In this document: in pieces, positions 22,201 through 29,867 of the stretch
Position numbering within the stretch: the first letter of the stretch is position 1
Layout of the letters: every line of letters starts with the position of its first letter
Made by a program: the position numbers and the translations under genes
Virus record (IMG/VR): IMGVR_UViG_3300030329_002907
Span: 1 to 35,766 of that record
From: a virus
Direction: 5' to 3' (one strand)
Length of the DNA stretch: 35,766 bases
The notes under the pieces: model-generated
The model's input: the letters and a program-made list of their open reading frames with translations, nothing else
Databases searched by the model: none
What the model was told of the DNA's origin: nothing

Positions 22201-23986
22201 GTATATTATGCCCGCACAGGGATGCGAATTATCAGGTTATGAACCACCGCCACCCGAGATCACTACAGGTCATGTTAAAATGCACCCTACACCACAAGAC
22301 ACACCATTGGATGAAACATGGATTACTATGGATATAGATGATATATGGCAGTATTTTGATAGTATAACTTCAGAGCTTTATAGTATACAAAATTTCTTTT
22401 TGCATACGAAAATAGAATATATAGAAGACCCTATGTTGCCACTAACCGAAATGCAAATCAAAGTAGAATTTTCAATAGATGGACAAATTTATAGCGAAGT
22501 AATTATAACTGAAGTTGCAAGTATAGATAACTTAATTGGAACAGCAATATTTGATTTGGGTGCTGTACTTACACTTGCTTGGTTTTTGCAAGATCATCTT
22601 GCTAGTCCTGTTCCTTATGTCGAAGTCTTTGCGAAGCCTGTCTATAATTCATCTAGGGATACAGATGAAGGCACAGAAGCAGGTTGGGTGCAATTAGGAA
22701 AAGTTCTTATTCCATATGATTGGGTTGATCCGTGGGCAGAATATGAATCTTTAGACCCACCAAATGGCTATTATAGACTAGCTGAAGACTTTGATGGTTA
22801 TAATGTAGGTATTACGGCTTATAAAATTTATTTCTCACAAAGCAATTTAGATCATCATTCAAGATCAAGTTATTTAACCAATGATGAATTTAATGATTTT
22901 ACTACTGGGAACAATAATCCATTTGTAAAATTTGAGCATTATGGTGATGATGAAGAATATGATCGTGTTGAATTGGCAAATAAAATATCTGCGATAGAAT
23001 CACTACCTGTTTTGCCCGATGATTATTTTGGAGCAAGAACATCGTTTATTGAACTACTTGATGATAATGGTGATATGGATTTTTTTATTCCAGATGCAGA
23101 TGGGATTTATTTTAAACAAAATGTTCATACCATTTTATACTTTCCTGCTGGATTGCGTTTAGTAGCTTTCCATAGCTTGGGCAAGATGGACGAAGTTTCC
23201 ATTGGATATACATATTCAAACAATGTAGGAAAATATATTTTAACATTCAATATAAAGGATGTTATAGAAAGTTATACAACTTCATCTGGGGAAACTAAAT
23301 CTGGTTCTTATCATTCAGAAATTTTAAGGCAATTTAATCATGTTTGCGAATATAATATACCTGTTTCGTTATATATAAATATGGAAATGTTGGCATTAGA
23401 TATAGCAGCTAAGCCAGACGGTGCAAAATTTACAAATGCGGCAGGTTTTTCAAGAGAATATTCTCAAGCATATTATTTTTTAAATAATGTTGTTCAATAT
23501 TGGGAGGGTAATACAAGTAAACCTAGAACGCATGGTCTAGCTTACTCTATAGGTGAGAATAAGGTAACTACTTCTGTGGAAAAAATGCAGATAACTTTTG
23601 GAATAGAAATAGTCGAAGATACACAAATACTAGGTGGCAGCATCCTAAATATGTTTAGATATTTATTTGGTGATCCCGCAGAAGGTCAAGAATTTAGTTT
23701 TAATGTGATGGATGAAGATACGGGTCAGGAAACTGATATTTTTAGCAAGTATATTGATATTATTGCCCAAGAAATAGCTGGAGAAGACCCTACTACGGGC
23801 GAAGAAAGTACATTAATTAGGTATGATGTAAATCAAGATGGTGCAGTAAATATTTATGATGTTGTTACGCTTACTAACCATATATTTTCAAATGATCCCT
23901 ATAATGTTAATTATGATCTTAATAATGATGGCGTTGTGGATGTGTTAGATGCAATACTTGTTATTAACCTTATTTTGGAGGAATAG
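19241..23986 (+). CDS. large tail-tip/hub protein with C-terminal dockerin
   Basis: 1581 residues, the largest gene. The N-terminal 200 residues include VFYGKVRRYTHDDEKVQVIV and an RNKPLPIVYGVVDKSP box typical of tail-hub proteins of marine siphoviruses; a long strand-rich middle may bear fibre domains. Residues 1528-1581 are a dockerin-like pair of calcium loops: YDVNQDGAVNIYD (D1529, N1531, D1533, D1540) and YDLNNDGVVDVLD (D1559, N1561, D1563, D1570), each followed by a hydrophobic helix. The dockerin could bind a cohesin-like partner or act as a Ca-stabilised cap. It is overall acidic. Likely host-recognition or baseplate role. Confidence 0.75.
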   Translation: MAVPNNFYRDIQGKNIQIFPVVRISNATGVDIRLSTNSVSYPIGSPDSPSVHWMPTLVSLPAIRESVDLENRNYRISNLTLNISNVPYDGKRFTELFNNSLTNAEVRIWWISPSVTHVLAYDQGGEYFDDSAMQVFYGKVRRYTHDDEKVQVIVEDQSQSIFDKQVPNKSTGGEVNVPEKFRNKPLPIVYGVVDKSPVMPYFQEVEGDTLKYKLLASYPATDDNITIDGIKQFRTNDLDQLGVTVRQSTLYFYDNNTYFNVSQTFENIDDGAENFTPKAADGVIELEGDILEEGDDSNSVGNDTTAGRLRVVQIRDYEKATAIPWQDGVGDNYIEFESADGAIGRIDGMIHVKEAGEYTSYGTFGFFKLKLQDMELPNNISEGEEPTTKVYIRGNNFSYSSAGNSPDDENVNPPWSSGTDENFRTNWGVSVNTSLSVNHVNNQDVNTTRQSFGFYQTKYITSTGLTEFDFIDDNENEIFKTLQQYTHINVGIPLHYNSTNEDAYSGETDLFVHFTLYDFKMKHSFLVDGINDKEFYANVFGRSINASDKRCRWAYYIISDLLKSELGYEKSIPYIATDNETLYPIDSDPGTDHLDFTLDKKISSKKLIEDISSVSSLIPHFDNMGNFKLDYIKPVYTLDDGLIVQASDVISHSYSRTKIEDVYTKVIVKYKYDYARDNLMLESKHTAIRKWDADNELNVGGFHNFELYGGSGSILQDYVYDYYSFPNTSNADSTLVIEDDRSKYIRDTNTANNYAKWLLFWHCNQHLIMKIRLPLKYLYLEVGNIIGFDKQIGDVKPYGIKYDRNIDYQDTTVIGHMINGQQAFPHFMVTSLSKTLKYVEVEVIQMHNLSNNIITAGAIGGAVNLDAYGREPININSEATYSDGSEIYATPTGDEGICGILDTEEYVYNNDNYDPLADPNTAITNDGLYDETLWNQLGIVGGKTTPQAYEGSMTHFAFDTLSSAQTYYNNFHEQLEEQQGFPTNTVWYIMPAQGCELSGYEPPPPEITTGHVKMHPTPQDTPLDETWITMDIDDIWQYFDSITSELYSIQNFFLHTKIEYIEDPMLPLTEMQIKVEFSIDGQIYSEVIITEVASIDNLIGTAIFDLGAVLTLAWFLQDHLASPVPYVEVFAKPVYNSSRDTDEGTEAGWVQLGKVLIPYDWVDPWAEYESLDPPNGYYRLAEDFDGYNVGITAYKIYFSQSNLDHHSRSSYLTNDEFNDFTTGNNNPFVKFEHYGDDEEYDRVELANKISAIESLPVLPDDYFGARTSFIELLDDNGDMDFFIPDADGIYFKQNVHTILYFPAGLRLVAFHSLGKMDEVSIGYTYSNNVGKYILTFNIKDVIESYTTSSGETKSGSYHSEILRQFNHVCEYNIPVSLYINMEMLALDIAAKPDGAKFTNAAGFSREYSQAYYFLNNVVQYWEGNTSKPRTHGLAYSIGENKVTTSVEKMQITFGIEIVEDTQILGGSILNMFRYLFGDPAEGQEFSFNVMDEDTGQETDIFSKYIDIIAQEIAGEDPTTGEESTLIRYDVNQDGAVNIYDVVTLTNHIFSNDPYNVNYDLNNDGVVDVLDAILVINLILEE

Positions 23987-24412
23987 ATGAAGGCAAAGCT
24001 ATCTTATGGTGGGGGAGTATTATCAGTATCTGGAAGTGGCATTGCGGGCGTAGAAATAAATTATTCAGGTGCTTTTGAATATTCTATAGTTGCCTCTGTT
24101 ATGTTAAATGTTCGCATATCAAGTAATAAAATATTGATATTATCGCAATACAGAAAAATGGACATTGAAGGGGATATATTTACATACAGGGGTGAATTGT
24201 CGGTTAAAAAGGTTGTTTTTGGCGATTGGCAGGCAAATAAAATACCACATACTATATCAGAGATTGGGTCTTCTACAGCAAATAAATTATTATCTACCCC
24301 AGAAACAATGACTATTAATGTTGAAAAAATGAAATCGGGTAATATTGTAGGGCGAAGGGTAAAGAAAACAAAAATAGCATTAAATAAAATTATAAAACCA
24401 GAGGCGATTTAA
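23987..24412 (+). CDS. small tail protein after the hub
   Basis: 141 residues, beta-rich then basic. It starts with KLSYGGGVLSVSGSGIAGVEI; the last third is Lys-rich (VGRRVKKTKIALNKI). Placed directly after the hub gene and before two paralogous tail proteins, with TAATG to the next gene. Ribosome site GGAGG lies in the hub's last codons. Probably a distal tail component; no family recognised. Confidence 0.55.
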   Translation: MKAKLSYGGGVLSVSGSGIAGVEINYSGAFEYSIVASVMLNVRISSNKILILSQYRKMDIEGDIFTYRGELSVKKVVFGDWQANKIPHTISEIGSSTANKLLSTPETMTINVEKMKSGNIVGRRVKKTKIALNKIIKPEAI

Positions 24413-25500
24413 TGGCTTATCAGAATGTATCCACGCCCAGATTTTATGTTTCTATCTTGCAATACCTAAAGCATTTTGGGTTACTAACGATGACATCTGA
24501 AGACACGGTTCAATATATTTCTAATAAAGAACCATTGAGTTTGGTTGATGTAAACCCATCTTCCCAAGCCATAATAAATGTTGGTGGTGATGGTAGCCAA
24601 GGTGGTGATTTGCCGATTGTTTACAGGTTAAATGACGGGCTTAGTTTCCAAAATATTATGCCTAGTGATCAAAACTTTTTTATGACATTGGGGCATAAAT
24701 TCGCTGAAGGTGTTTCAGATGGTCATGTAAAATGCTATGGTAGAACTGGATCGTATGGTACAATAAATGTTGCTACAACAGGTGTTATTAATTTTAATGA
24801 TGCTAAGGAAGCAGATTATAATGGTTTTAGCATTTCCAAGGGTAATGATGCTCAATATTTAGACGAACAAATACAAATTTTTATATCACAGTATAAAACA
24901 GGTTTTGACTATCCAATAGGATGTTTTTTATATGGAACATATTATGATATGACTTCAAGTCCTAATTTGTCCTTAAAGATGTCAAGGGAATACGGCAATA
25001 CAGATGAACAGGTAACGCATAACGGTTCTTCCTTTATAAACCAGGCTTGGCTAAAGCCACCGAATTGGGGTGAAGCAGGAGCTTGGGAAATATATAACAA
25101 TACTGCAACAGGGAATAGTGCTTGGATAAACACCGACAAAGATTTATCTAGGAGTGGCAGGAAGTCTTGGGATTTAAAGTTTTCATACATAGATGATAGT
25201 GATATATTTGGTTCTAATCAATCTATATCTAATTTAAATATAGTTGATACCAATTATGATAGTGGCGATATTACCAATGCAGGCGACTTTGAATTTAATT
25301 TACTAACTGATAATAGTTTTTTTTCGCAGGTATGGAATAAGACATTAGGGGGTACATTACCCTTTGTATTTCAGCCTGATAATTCCAATAACAACCCTGA
25401 TCAATTCGCAGTATGTCGTTTTGTAGGGGATTCGCTAAAAGTAAATCAAACAGCATTTAATGTTTATGATATTTCCTTAAAAATTGAGGAGGTCTGGTAA
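24412..25500 (+). CDS. tail protein, tandem paralogue 1
   Basis: 362 residues. It shares the start MAYQNV.TPRF, a middle SR.GR..WDL.F.Y box and the last 60 residues (SQVW.KT.GG.LPF.FQPDN, NPDQFA.CR) with the next gene. Strand-rich and acidic. Probably a receptor-binding or side fibre protein at the tail end. TAATG joins at both ends. Family known to me only as a recurrent marine-phage tail protein. Confidence 0.6.
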   Translation: MAYQNVSTPRFYVSILQYLKHFGLLTMTSEDTVQYISNKEPLSLVDVNPSSQAIINVGGDGSQGGDLPIVYRLNDGLSFQNIMPSDQNFFMTLGHKFAEGVSDGHVKCYGRTGSYGTINVATTGVINFNDAKEADYNGFSISKGNDAQYLDEQIQIFISQYKTGFDYPIGCFLYGTYYDMTSSPNLSLKMSREYGNTDEQVTHNGSSFINQAWLKPPNWGEAGAWEIYNNTATGNSAWINTDKDLSRSGRKSWDLKFSYIDDSDIFGSNQSISNLNIVDTNYDSGDITNAGDFEFNLLTDNSFFSQVWNKTLGGTLPFVFQPDNSNNNPDQFAVCRFVGDSLKVNQTAFNVYDISLKIEEVW

Positions 25501-26624
25501 TGGCTTATCAAAATGTAGGAACTCCGAGATTTATAATAGATTGGATACAATGGTGGAGATCGTTAGGACTTGCATATGGATCAAGTGTATGGAATGCGTC
25601 AGCACCATTCGAAGAAAACGAACAAAGAGCAATAGATAAGTTGATTAGCTTAGACCCGACAACACAGACGATAGTAACAAATGTGGGAGATCATGTTGGA
25701 GGTGATTATTTTAATTATTTAATCGGAACTACTAAACCTTTTCCTGTAGACTTGATTAATATCGTCGGAATATTAGGGCATAATTTCGCAAACATACCTG
25801 GAAGTAGATTTTCTTATTCATTTCATAACGGAACTGGTTACCCGTATATCAAATTGACTGAAGATATTGTTATAAACGATGCTCTAGGCACACAGAAGCA
25901 AAATTCTATGTATCCAATACAGAATGGATTCACGCTAAGATCATCAAGTGGATCGACAGATGGAACTCCAGTTACTGGCGGTGGCGGCTTACAACCGAAT
26001 TTATATGATATTGGAGAATATGTTAATTCTGAAATAAAACTTGGTTCGTTTTTAGCAGGAAGATATTATGACCTTCCACATAGCCCAGAATTAAATCTAA
26101 CTATGACCAATGAAATGGATGGTGTAAAGCGATCCCGAACAAAAGCTGGGGCAGATATAGTAAATTATAGATATACAAAAAGCCCTATGTGGGGTGATCT
26201 ATCACCGTGGGAATTACATGATCCCACAAACCCAACTGCCTTAGATTATCAAAAGATGTCAAGAGTAGGTAGGCGTGTATGGGATTTAAGTTTTAATTAT
26301 TTATCAGCTAGTGATTTAAATCCTGTAACTGAAGGCGTTTCTAAAAAAATAACTGATCCAGATGCCTTTGACAATGAAGCAGGAAACCCTATTTGGAGTA
26401 CTGGAGCTGGAACACATCACAATATAATGGAATCTGATGATTTCTATTCACAGGTTATACACAAAACTAATGGTGGGGCATTACCTTTTATATTCCAACC
26501 AGACAACAATAACAATAATCCTGATCAGTTCGCAATTTGCCGACTAGATATGAAAAGTTTTGTTTTCGATCAGGTAGCCAATGGTGTTTATAATGTTAAA
26601 TTAAAGATTAGGGAAGTTTGGTAG
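25500..26624 (+). CDS. tail protein, tandem paralogue 2
   Basis: 374 residues, a diverged copy of the preceding gene: same start, same WDL.F.Y box and same C-terminal LPFIFQPDNNNNNPDQFA-type block ending LKIREVW. The middle part (about 40-230) is much more divergent, as expected if it meets the receptor. Last gene of the rightward late operon; its 3' end overlaps the leftward NinB-like gene by 17 bases. Confidence 0.6.
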   Translation: MAYQNVGTPRFIIDWIQWWRSLGLAYGSSVWNASAPFEENEQRAIDKLISLDPTTQTIVTNVGDHVGGDYFNYLIGTTKPFPVDLINIVGILGHNFANIPGSRFSYSFHNGTGYPYIKLTEDIVINDALGTQKQNSMYPIQNGFTLRSSSGSTDGTPVTGGGGLQPNLYDIGEYVNSEIKLGSFLAGRYYDLPHSPELNLTMTNEMDGVKRSRTKAGADIVNYRYTKSPMWGDLSPWELHDPTNPTALDYQKMSRVGRRVWDLSFNYLSASDLNPVTEGVSKKITDPDAFDNEAGNPIWSTGAGTHHNIMESDDFYSQVIHKTNGGALPFIFQPDNNNNNPDQFAICRLDMKSFVFDQVANGVYNVKLKIREVW

Positions 26625-26958
26625 CCCTAGGGTCTTTAATAGGAAATCCCAATTCCGCCGCCCAATAGATAACACGATCTATATATTCGCTAAATTCATC
26701 TACATTAAATTCTTTAGTAGTTTTAATCTTAAAGTGTGATTTACATACATCGTGCATTTCTTCTGGATGGTATCCGCATTGGTTTCCGAACTCACGAATA
26801 ACCGCCCAATAATAATTATTCTGGGCAGTATTTCGCAACTTTGATGGCTTGATGTCAATATAACATTCAACATCATTTATAATATCTAGGTGTTCAGCTA
26901 GTGCTTTTTCATCGTGCCACTTTATAACGCCGTTTATGATTTTAGCCGTGAATCTCAT
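26608..26958 (-). CDS. NinB-like recombination protein candidate
   Basis: 116 residues. KLRNTAQNNYYWAVIREFG and CGYHPEEMHDVCKSHF, followed by FNVDEFSEYIDRV..AAELGFPI, match a common phage family with the QN.YYW signature, often grouped with NinB/Orf recombination mediators. Last gene of the leftward early operon, overlapping the PD-(D/E)XK nuclease gene by 17 bases and the convergent tail gene by 17. A role in recombination fits the neighbours; family call moderate. Confidence 0.5.
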   Translation of the reverse strand: MRFTAKIINGVIKWHDEKALAEHLDIINDVECYIDIKPSKLRNTAQNNYYWAVIREFGNQCGYHPEEMHDVCKSHFKIKTTKEFNVDEFSEYIDRVIYWAAELGFPIKDPRATKLP

Positions 26959-27397
26959 ATATCACATATTCAGCAGAATTTTTTATTCTACCTGTTGGGC
27001 ATAAGTATGCCTTTTTAAATTTATCATCGCCTCTAGCCTTAAATTCTCTCAATGGAAGTCCTTTTACAGATTCTTTAATTCTCCACGGAGTAGTCCAGAT
27101 ATAACATTCGCCATCCCAAAACACCCAATAATCTGCCTTTGTTGTAGTTAGTGCTGATTCATTACCGCCATACTCTACTTCTATTACATAGTTTCCTGTA
27201 TGCTTAGACTTCTTATCTTGTTTAACTTCTATGCGAACATTTATTTCTGGTATAAACAAATCATAATCTTTAAAATATCCATCAATTTTATAAGCATTAG
27301 GATAAGGCTCTCCGAATAGAGGGTTGTCGCCTGTTTTAATTAAATCTAAAACCTTGTTCTCTGTTTTCTCGCCTTCGATTAAATCATTTTGAAACAA
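26942..27397 (-). CDS. PD-(D/E)XK nuclease
   Basis: 151 residues from TTG 27397 with AGGAG close upstream. The restriction-type core is visible: E13 in a first helix, D46 (YDLFIPE), E57-x-K59 (IEVKQD), then ALTTTKADYWVFW. Such phage enzymes act as Holliday-junction resolvases, recombination exonucleases or restriction-type nucleases. It lies in a run of nuclease and recombination genes, so a DNA-processing role in replication or recombination is likely. Confidence 0.7.
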   Translation of the reverse strand: MFQNDLIEGEKTENKVLDLIKTGDNPLFGEPYPNAYKIDGYFKDYDLFIPEINVRIEVKQDKKSKHTGNYVIEVEYGGNESALTTTKADYWVFWDGECYIWTTPWRIKESVKGLPLREFKARGDDKFKKAYLCPTGRIKNSAEYVIYEIHG

Positions 27398-27638
27398 AAT
27401 ATCTCCTAATCAAATTAAACGCATCTTTCCATAAATCTACCCTGTAGGTGTCATACATCGCCCTGATGCCTTTGGCGTGTCTTTCAGTATGGTGAACCCT
27501 GCATAGCGGTACACAGGAATAATCCTTCATTATTGTGTTCGCACCGCCCATACCCCGTGCCTCCAAGTGATCTGGATCACATGGTTGTATCCCGCACACA
27601 CTACAAGGTTGCTCTCTAATATAATCAATATATTTCAT
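27384..27638 (-). CDS. small HNH-type zinc nuclease
   Basis: 84 residues: CSVCGIQPCDPDHLEARGMGG, then VPLCRVHHTERHAKG. The CX2C, the D-x-D-H and the C-R-x-H-H-x-x-x-H fit a compact HNH/Ref-like endonuclease fold. Start ATG 27638 is coupled to the upstream stop (ATGA). Common in phage ninR-like recombination regions; target unknown. Confidence 0.65.
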   Translation of the reverse strand: MKYIDYIREQPCSVCGIQPCDPDHLEARGMGGANTIMKDYSCVPLCRVHHTERHAKGIRAMYDTYRVDLWKDAFNLIRRYFVSK

Positions 27639-28207
27639 TGATGACTTAAAATCGCTTTCATTATTTCTGAATTATATGCAGTTGTGTATTTATCAATATA
27701 TTGTATGTGTGGCTCTGCTAAATAATCATTAAAACGAGTTGAATCTTTTAGATATTCATCTACACTTTTAATTTCATTTAACCGATAACTTATTCTATTT
27801 TTTTCAGACCTAAACATACCTTTAAAGTATTCACGATTTTTATAATATTCAGGTTGTTTATTTTCGTGTTTATAATATATACTCTCCCATAGCAATTTAT
27901 CCTTCTCGCTAGAAATATAAGGAGTTTTCTTTAAAGATTTTTTAAAAGAGGACAAATTAAGACAAAAGGGATTAAACTTTTTTGATTTGCTCAATTCAAG
28001 ATCAACCTTTTCCACTATAGAAAGATATGTTTTAAAAGCATTTGTTATTGTGTAAATAACATTATTACACATATTAATTTGTAAATGTGGCACTCCGTTT
28101 GCAGAATACCAAGTTACATATCCATTTTCTTCCTCTACTTTGCGAAAATTATTTAAAGCCCTTTCTAACGACTTTTCATTATTTGTTAATTCGTTTAATC
28201 TCATCAT
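27635..28207 (-). CDS. unknown early protein (190 aa)
   Basis: Helical, Lys/Asn/Tyr-rich. No recognised motif; a WYSANGVPHLQINMCNN strand segment near residues 33-50 is its most distinctive part. Start ATG 28207 (a second ATG follows at 28204). Four bases from the rusA gene and overlapping the HNH gene by ATGA. Context suggests DNA metabolism. Confidence 0.55.
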   Translation of the reverse strand: MMRLNELTNNEKSLERALNNFRKVEEENGYVTWYSANGVPHLQINMCNNVIYTITNAFKTYLSIVEKVDLELSKSKKFNPFCLNLSSFKKSLKKTPYISSEKDKLLWESIYYKHENKQPEYYKNREYFKGMFRSEKNRISYRLNEIKSVDEYLKDSTRFNDYLAEPHIQYIDKYTTAYNSEIMKAILSHQ

Positions 28208-28211
28208 ACTC

Positions 28212-28625
28212 TCAATATATTTCCTCTATATAAACTTCCGTTCTTGGTTCTTCATCATATAGTTTTTCTGCCTGTATTCTGCATATCTGCGAATCATCTA
28301 ATATCATTTTATCTTTTCCTTGGATTGTATCGCAAACCATCTTGACTAAATTATCTAAATCTGGTGTGGACTTATGATATTCGGGAACATTATCTTTTAA
28401 TAAGTGTTTAAACTTGCCCGTTCTATAATGACTTTTAGGTCTGGGCATATAAAATGTTATGAAGATCATAATATTGCCAATAAGGGGTGTTTTTGGGCGA
28501 AATTTAGCTATTTGAAGCCACATATATTTCTTATCTTTCGCAGATGGATCATACATTCTTCCTGTCCTAGTGCTACGATGTCGCTTTAATGCTTTAGGTT
28601 TGGAATGAATAGTAAATTCAATCAT
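28212..28625 (-). CDS. rusA: RusA-like Holliday junction resolvase
   Basis: 137 residues. The RusA core is clear: TPDLDNLVKMVCDTIQGKD with D89, D91 and D99, then ILDDSQI (D110, D111), and an N-terminal KALKRHRSTRTG basic strand. It resolves four-way DNA junctions left by recombination, which suits a phage without its own polymerase. It overlaps the PAPS-reductase-like gene by 8 bases. Confidence 0.9.
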   Translation of the reverse strand: MIEFTIHSKPKALKRHRSTRTGRMYDPSAKDKKYMWLQIAKFRPKTPLIGNIMIFITFYMPRPKSHYRTGKFKHLLKDNVPEYHKSTPDLDNLVKMVCDTIQGKDKMILDDSQICRIQAEKLYDEEPRTEVYIEEIY

Positions 28626-29379
28626 TGAGTTCGTTTACAACAAGCCCGCAGCTTAAATCGCAGCTAATTGCTGGTTCTGTTTTATAATTCCCAGCATCAT
28701 CGGGCAATTCATCAAGCCAAATTCTTTCATTTGTTTCCATATCTCTAAACCTAGAATGTCCTATTTCTCTCTCTATTTTAGCCATTTTGTCAAAATGTTC
28801 AGGAAAATCGTTTCTAATCTTGTTCCAATATCCCATACCACCCTTGACACATCCTATGCAATTATTATGATTATATCCTAAATCGTACATTTTGGGCAAC
28901 TTTATCCCAGATTGCCAAAGTATTCCCAAGCAATTCTCCTTTGAAACATCTTTTTCTATTAATATCCAATCTACTCGCAATTCTGGGTTGTGTGTTTCAA
29001 ATTTGTTCGCCCTATTTTTTTCGTCTGATGTATACCCAAATATGTGTATATCGTTGGGTCTTTGATAATCCAATCTCAGTTTTTTCTTCAGCTCAACGGT
29101 GCATCTTGATCCTAGATGTCCATATAAATATCTTTCTTTTTTAAATACATCAAAGTGATCTTCATACTTATCGTTTTTCAATATAGTTATTGTTTTCCCT
29201 AACCACTTTTCGCAATCCTTTAAAAACTGCTTATTAGATTCGTGTTCGCCGCCGGTATCACAATAGACTATTTCGCAGTTTTGGTGTTTTTTTAATGCGA
29301 ACTTGGCTGCAACAGCAGAGGCTGCACCGCAGCTAAACCATACAACCGCCCTTTGTATGTTGTTATTAATAATTGTCAT
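28618..29379 (-). CDS. PAPS reductase-like PP-loop protein
   Basis: 253 residues from ATG 29379; TTG 29391 is possible, and both lie inside the upstream gene. It has a PP-loop-like WFSCGAASAVAAK (S16-S21, where SGGxDS is usual), YCDTGGEHESN, GSRCT (C93), CIGC (C174, C177) and a terminal CDLSC (C240, C244). This is the phage branch of the phosphoadenosine phosphosulfate reductase / ATP-pyrophosphatase family. Real substrates in phages are unknown; tRNA or DNA thiolation, or sulfate use, are possibilities. The cysteines may hold a Fe-S cluster. Confidence 0.75.
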   Translation of the reverse strand: MTIINNNIQRAVVWFSCGAASAVAAKFALKKHQNCEIVYCDTGGEHESNKQFLKDCEKWLGKTITILKNDKYEDHFDVFKKERYLYGHLGSRCTVELKKKLRLDYQRPNDIHIFGYTSDEKNRANKFETHNPELRVDWILIEKDVSKENCLGILWQSGIKLPKMYDLGYNHNNCIGCVKGGMGYWNKIRNDFPEHFDKMAKIEREIGHSRFRDMETNERIWLDELPDDAGNYKTEPAISCDLSCGLVVNELND

Positions 29380-29476
29380 CGTCTGTATCAAACTTAGATA
29401 GGTTTAAAACAAGTAGTAGCAGTAACCCAAGTATGCAACCTACCCACATACCAATTAAAAACCCTACCCAGAACAT
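29366..29476 (-). CDS. single-span membrane miniprotein (36 aa)
   Basis: ATG 29476. The helix FWVGFLIGMWVGCILGLLLLLVL spans residues 2-24 in groups (FWVGFLIGMWVG, CILGLLLLLVL) with a G-x-x-x-G packing pattern, followed by an acidic tail (KFDTDDDNY). Layout like the DUF3789 type of phage miniproteins. It overlaps the start of the PAPS-reductase-like gene by 14 bases. Confidence 0.5.
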   Translation of the reverse strand: MFWVGFLIGMWVGCILGLLLLLVLNLSKFDTDDDNY

Positions 29477-29484
29477 CTTATGCT

Positions 29485-29643
29485 TTACCCACTTATAAAG
29501 CCAGAGCCTCTACCACACTCTGAACAATATCCTATATCGTCATCTAATTCGCCCGATGGCTTAGCCTCGCAACATATACTAATTGGCTCACAATCATCAT
29601 ATTCTTCTATCTGTCTTTTATAAAATTCATATACTTTACTCAT
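29485..29643 (-). CDS. zinc-ribbon miniprotein (52 aa)
   Basis: ATG 29643 with AAGGATAATAA upstream. ICCEAKPSGELDDDIGYCSECGRG: a CC and a CSEC pair spaced like a zinc ribbon. Acidic. Overlaps the upstream zinc-ribbon gene by 8 bases. Function unknown; small zinc ribbons of phages often bind RNA polymerase or nucleic acid. Confidence 0.55.
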   Translation of the reverse strand: MSKVYEFYKRQIEEYDDCEPISICCEAKPSGELDDDIGYCSECGRGSGFISG

Positions 29644-29800
29644 TTTTATTATCCTTTATATCGTGATATACTTCTACAAATGTTGGACACTTAGGGCAAG
29701 ATAGGTTACTTACTATACCCTGTTTATCCTCTATGCCAAAATCTTCATAATCGTGATCCCCGCCCCATATTAATTCTGTATTACAATGCCAACAATTCAT
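29636..29800 (-). CDS. zinc-ribbon miniprotein (54 aa)
   Basis: ATG 29800 chosen because AGGAG lies seven bases upstream; the longer frame to 29866 runs through a hairpin and has no ribosome site. It begins MNCWHCNTELIWGG and has LSCPKCPTFVEV, a CX2C...CX2C zinc ribbon with an acidic middle. First of the two zinc-ribbon genes after the structured leader at 29801-30021. Confidence 0.65.
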   Translation of the reverse strand: MNCWHCNTELIWGGDHDYEDFGIEDKQGIVSNLSCPKCPTFVEVYHDIKDNKNE

Positions 29801-29815
29801 TTTATCTCCTATTAT

Positions 29816-29867
29816 CTTGGGGGATGTAGTTATGACTTCTACTGAAAGGAATACAACACCCCCCAAG
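29816..29867 (-). promoter_or_regulatory. leader hairpin before the zinc-ribbon gene
   Basis: On the minus strand CTTGGGGG (29867-29860) pairs with CCCCCAAG (29823-29816) around a 36-base loop, ending 6 bases before the AGGAG of the next gene. It could mask or expose that ribosome site or mark a processing point. Confidence 0.45.

Noticed and set aside
26600-26660. Bidirectional terminator between the convergent tail and NinB-like genes
   Set aside because: The two genes overlap and I find no stem with flanking T and A runs.
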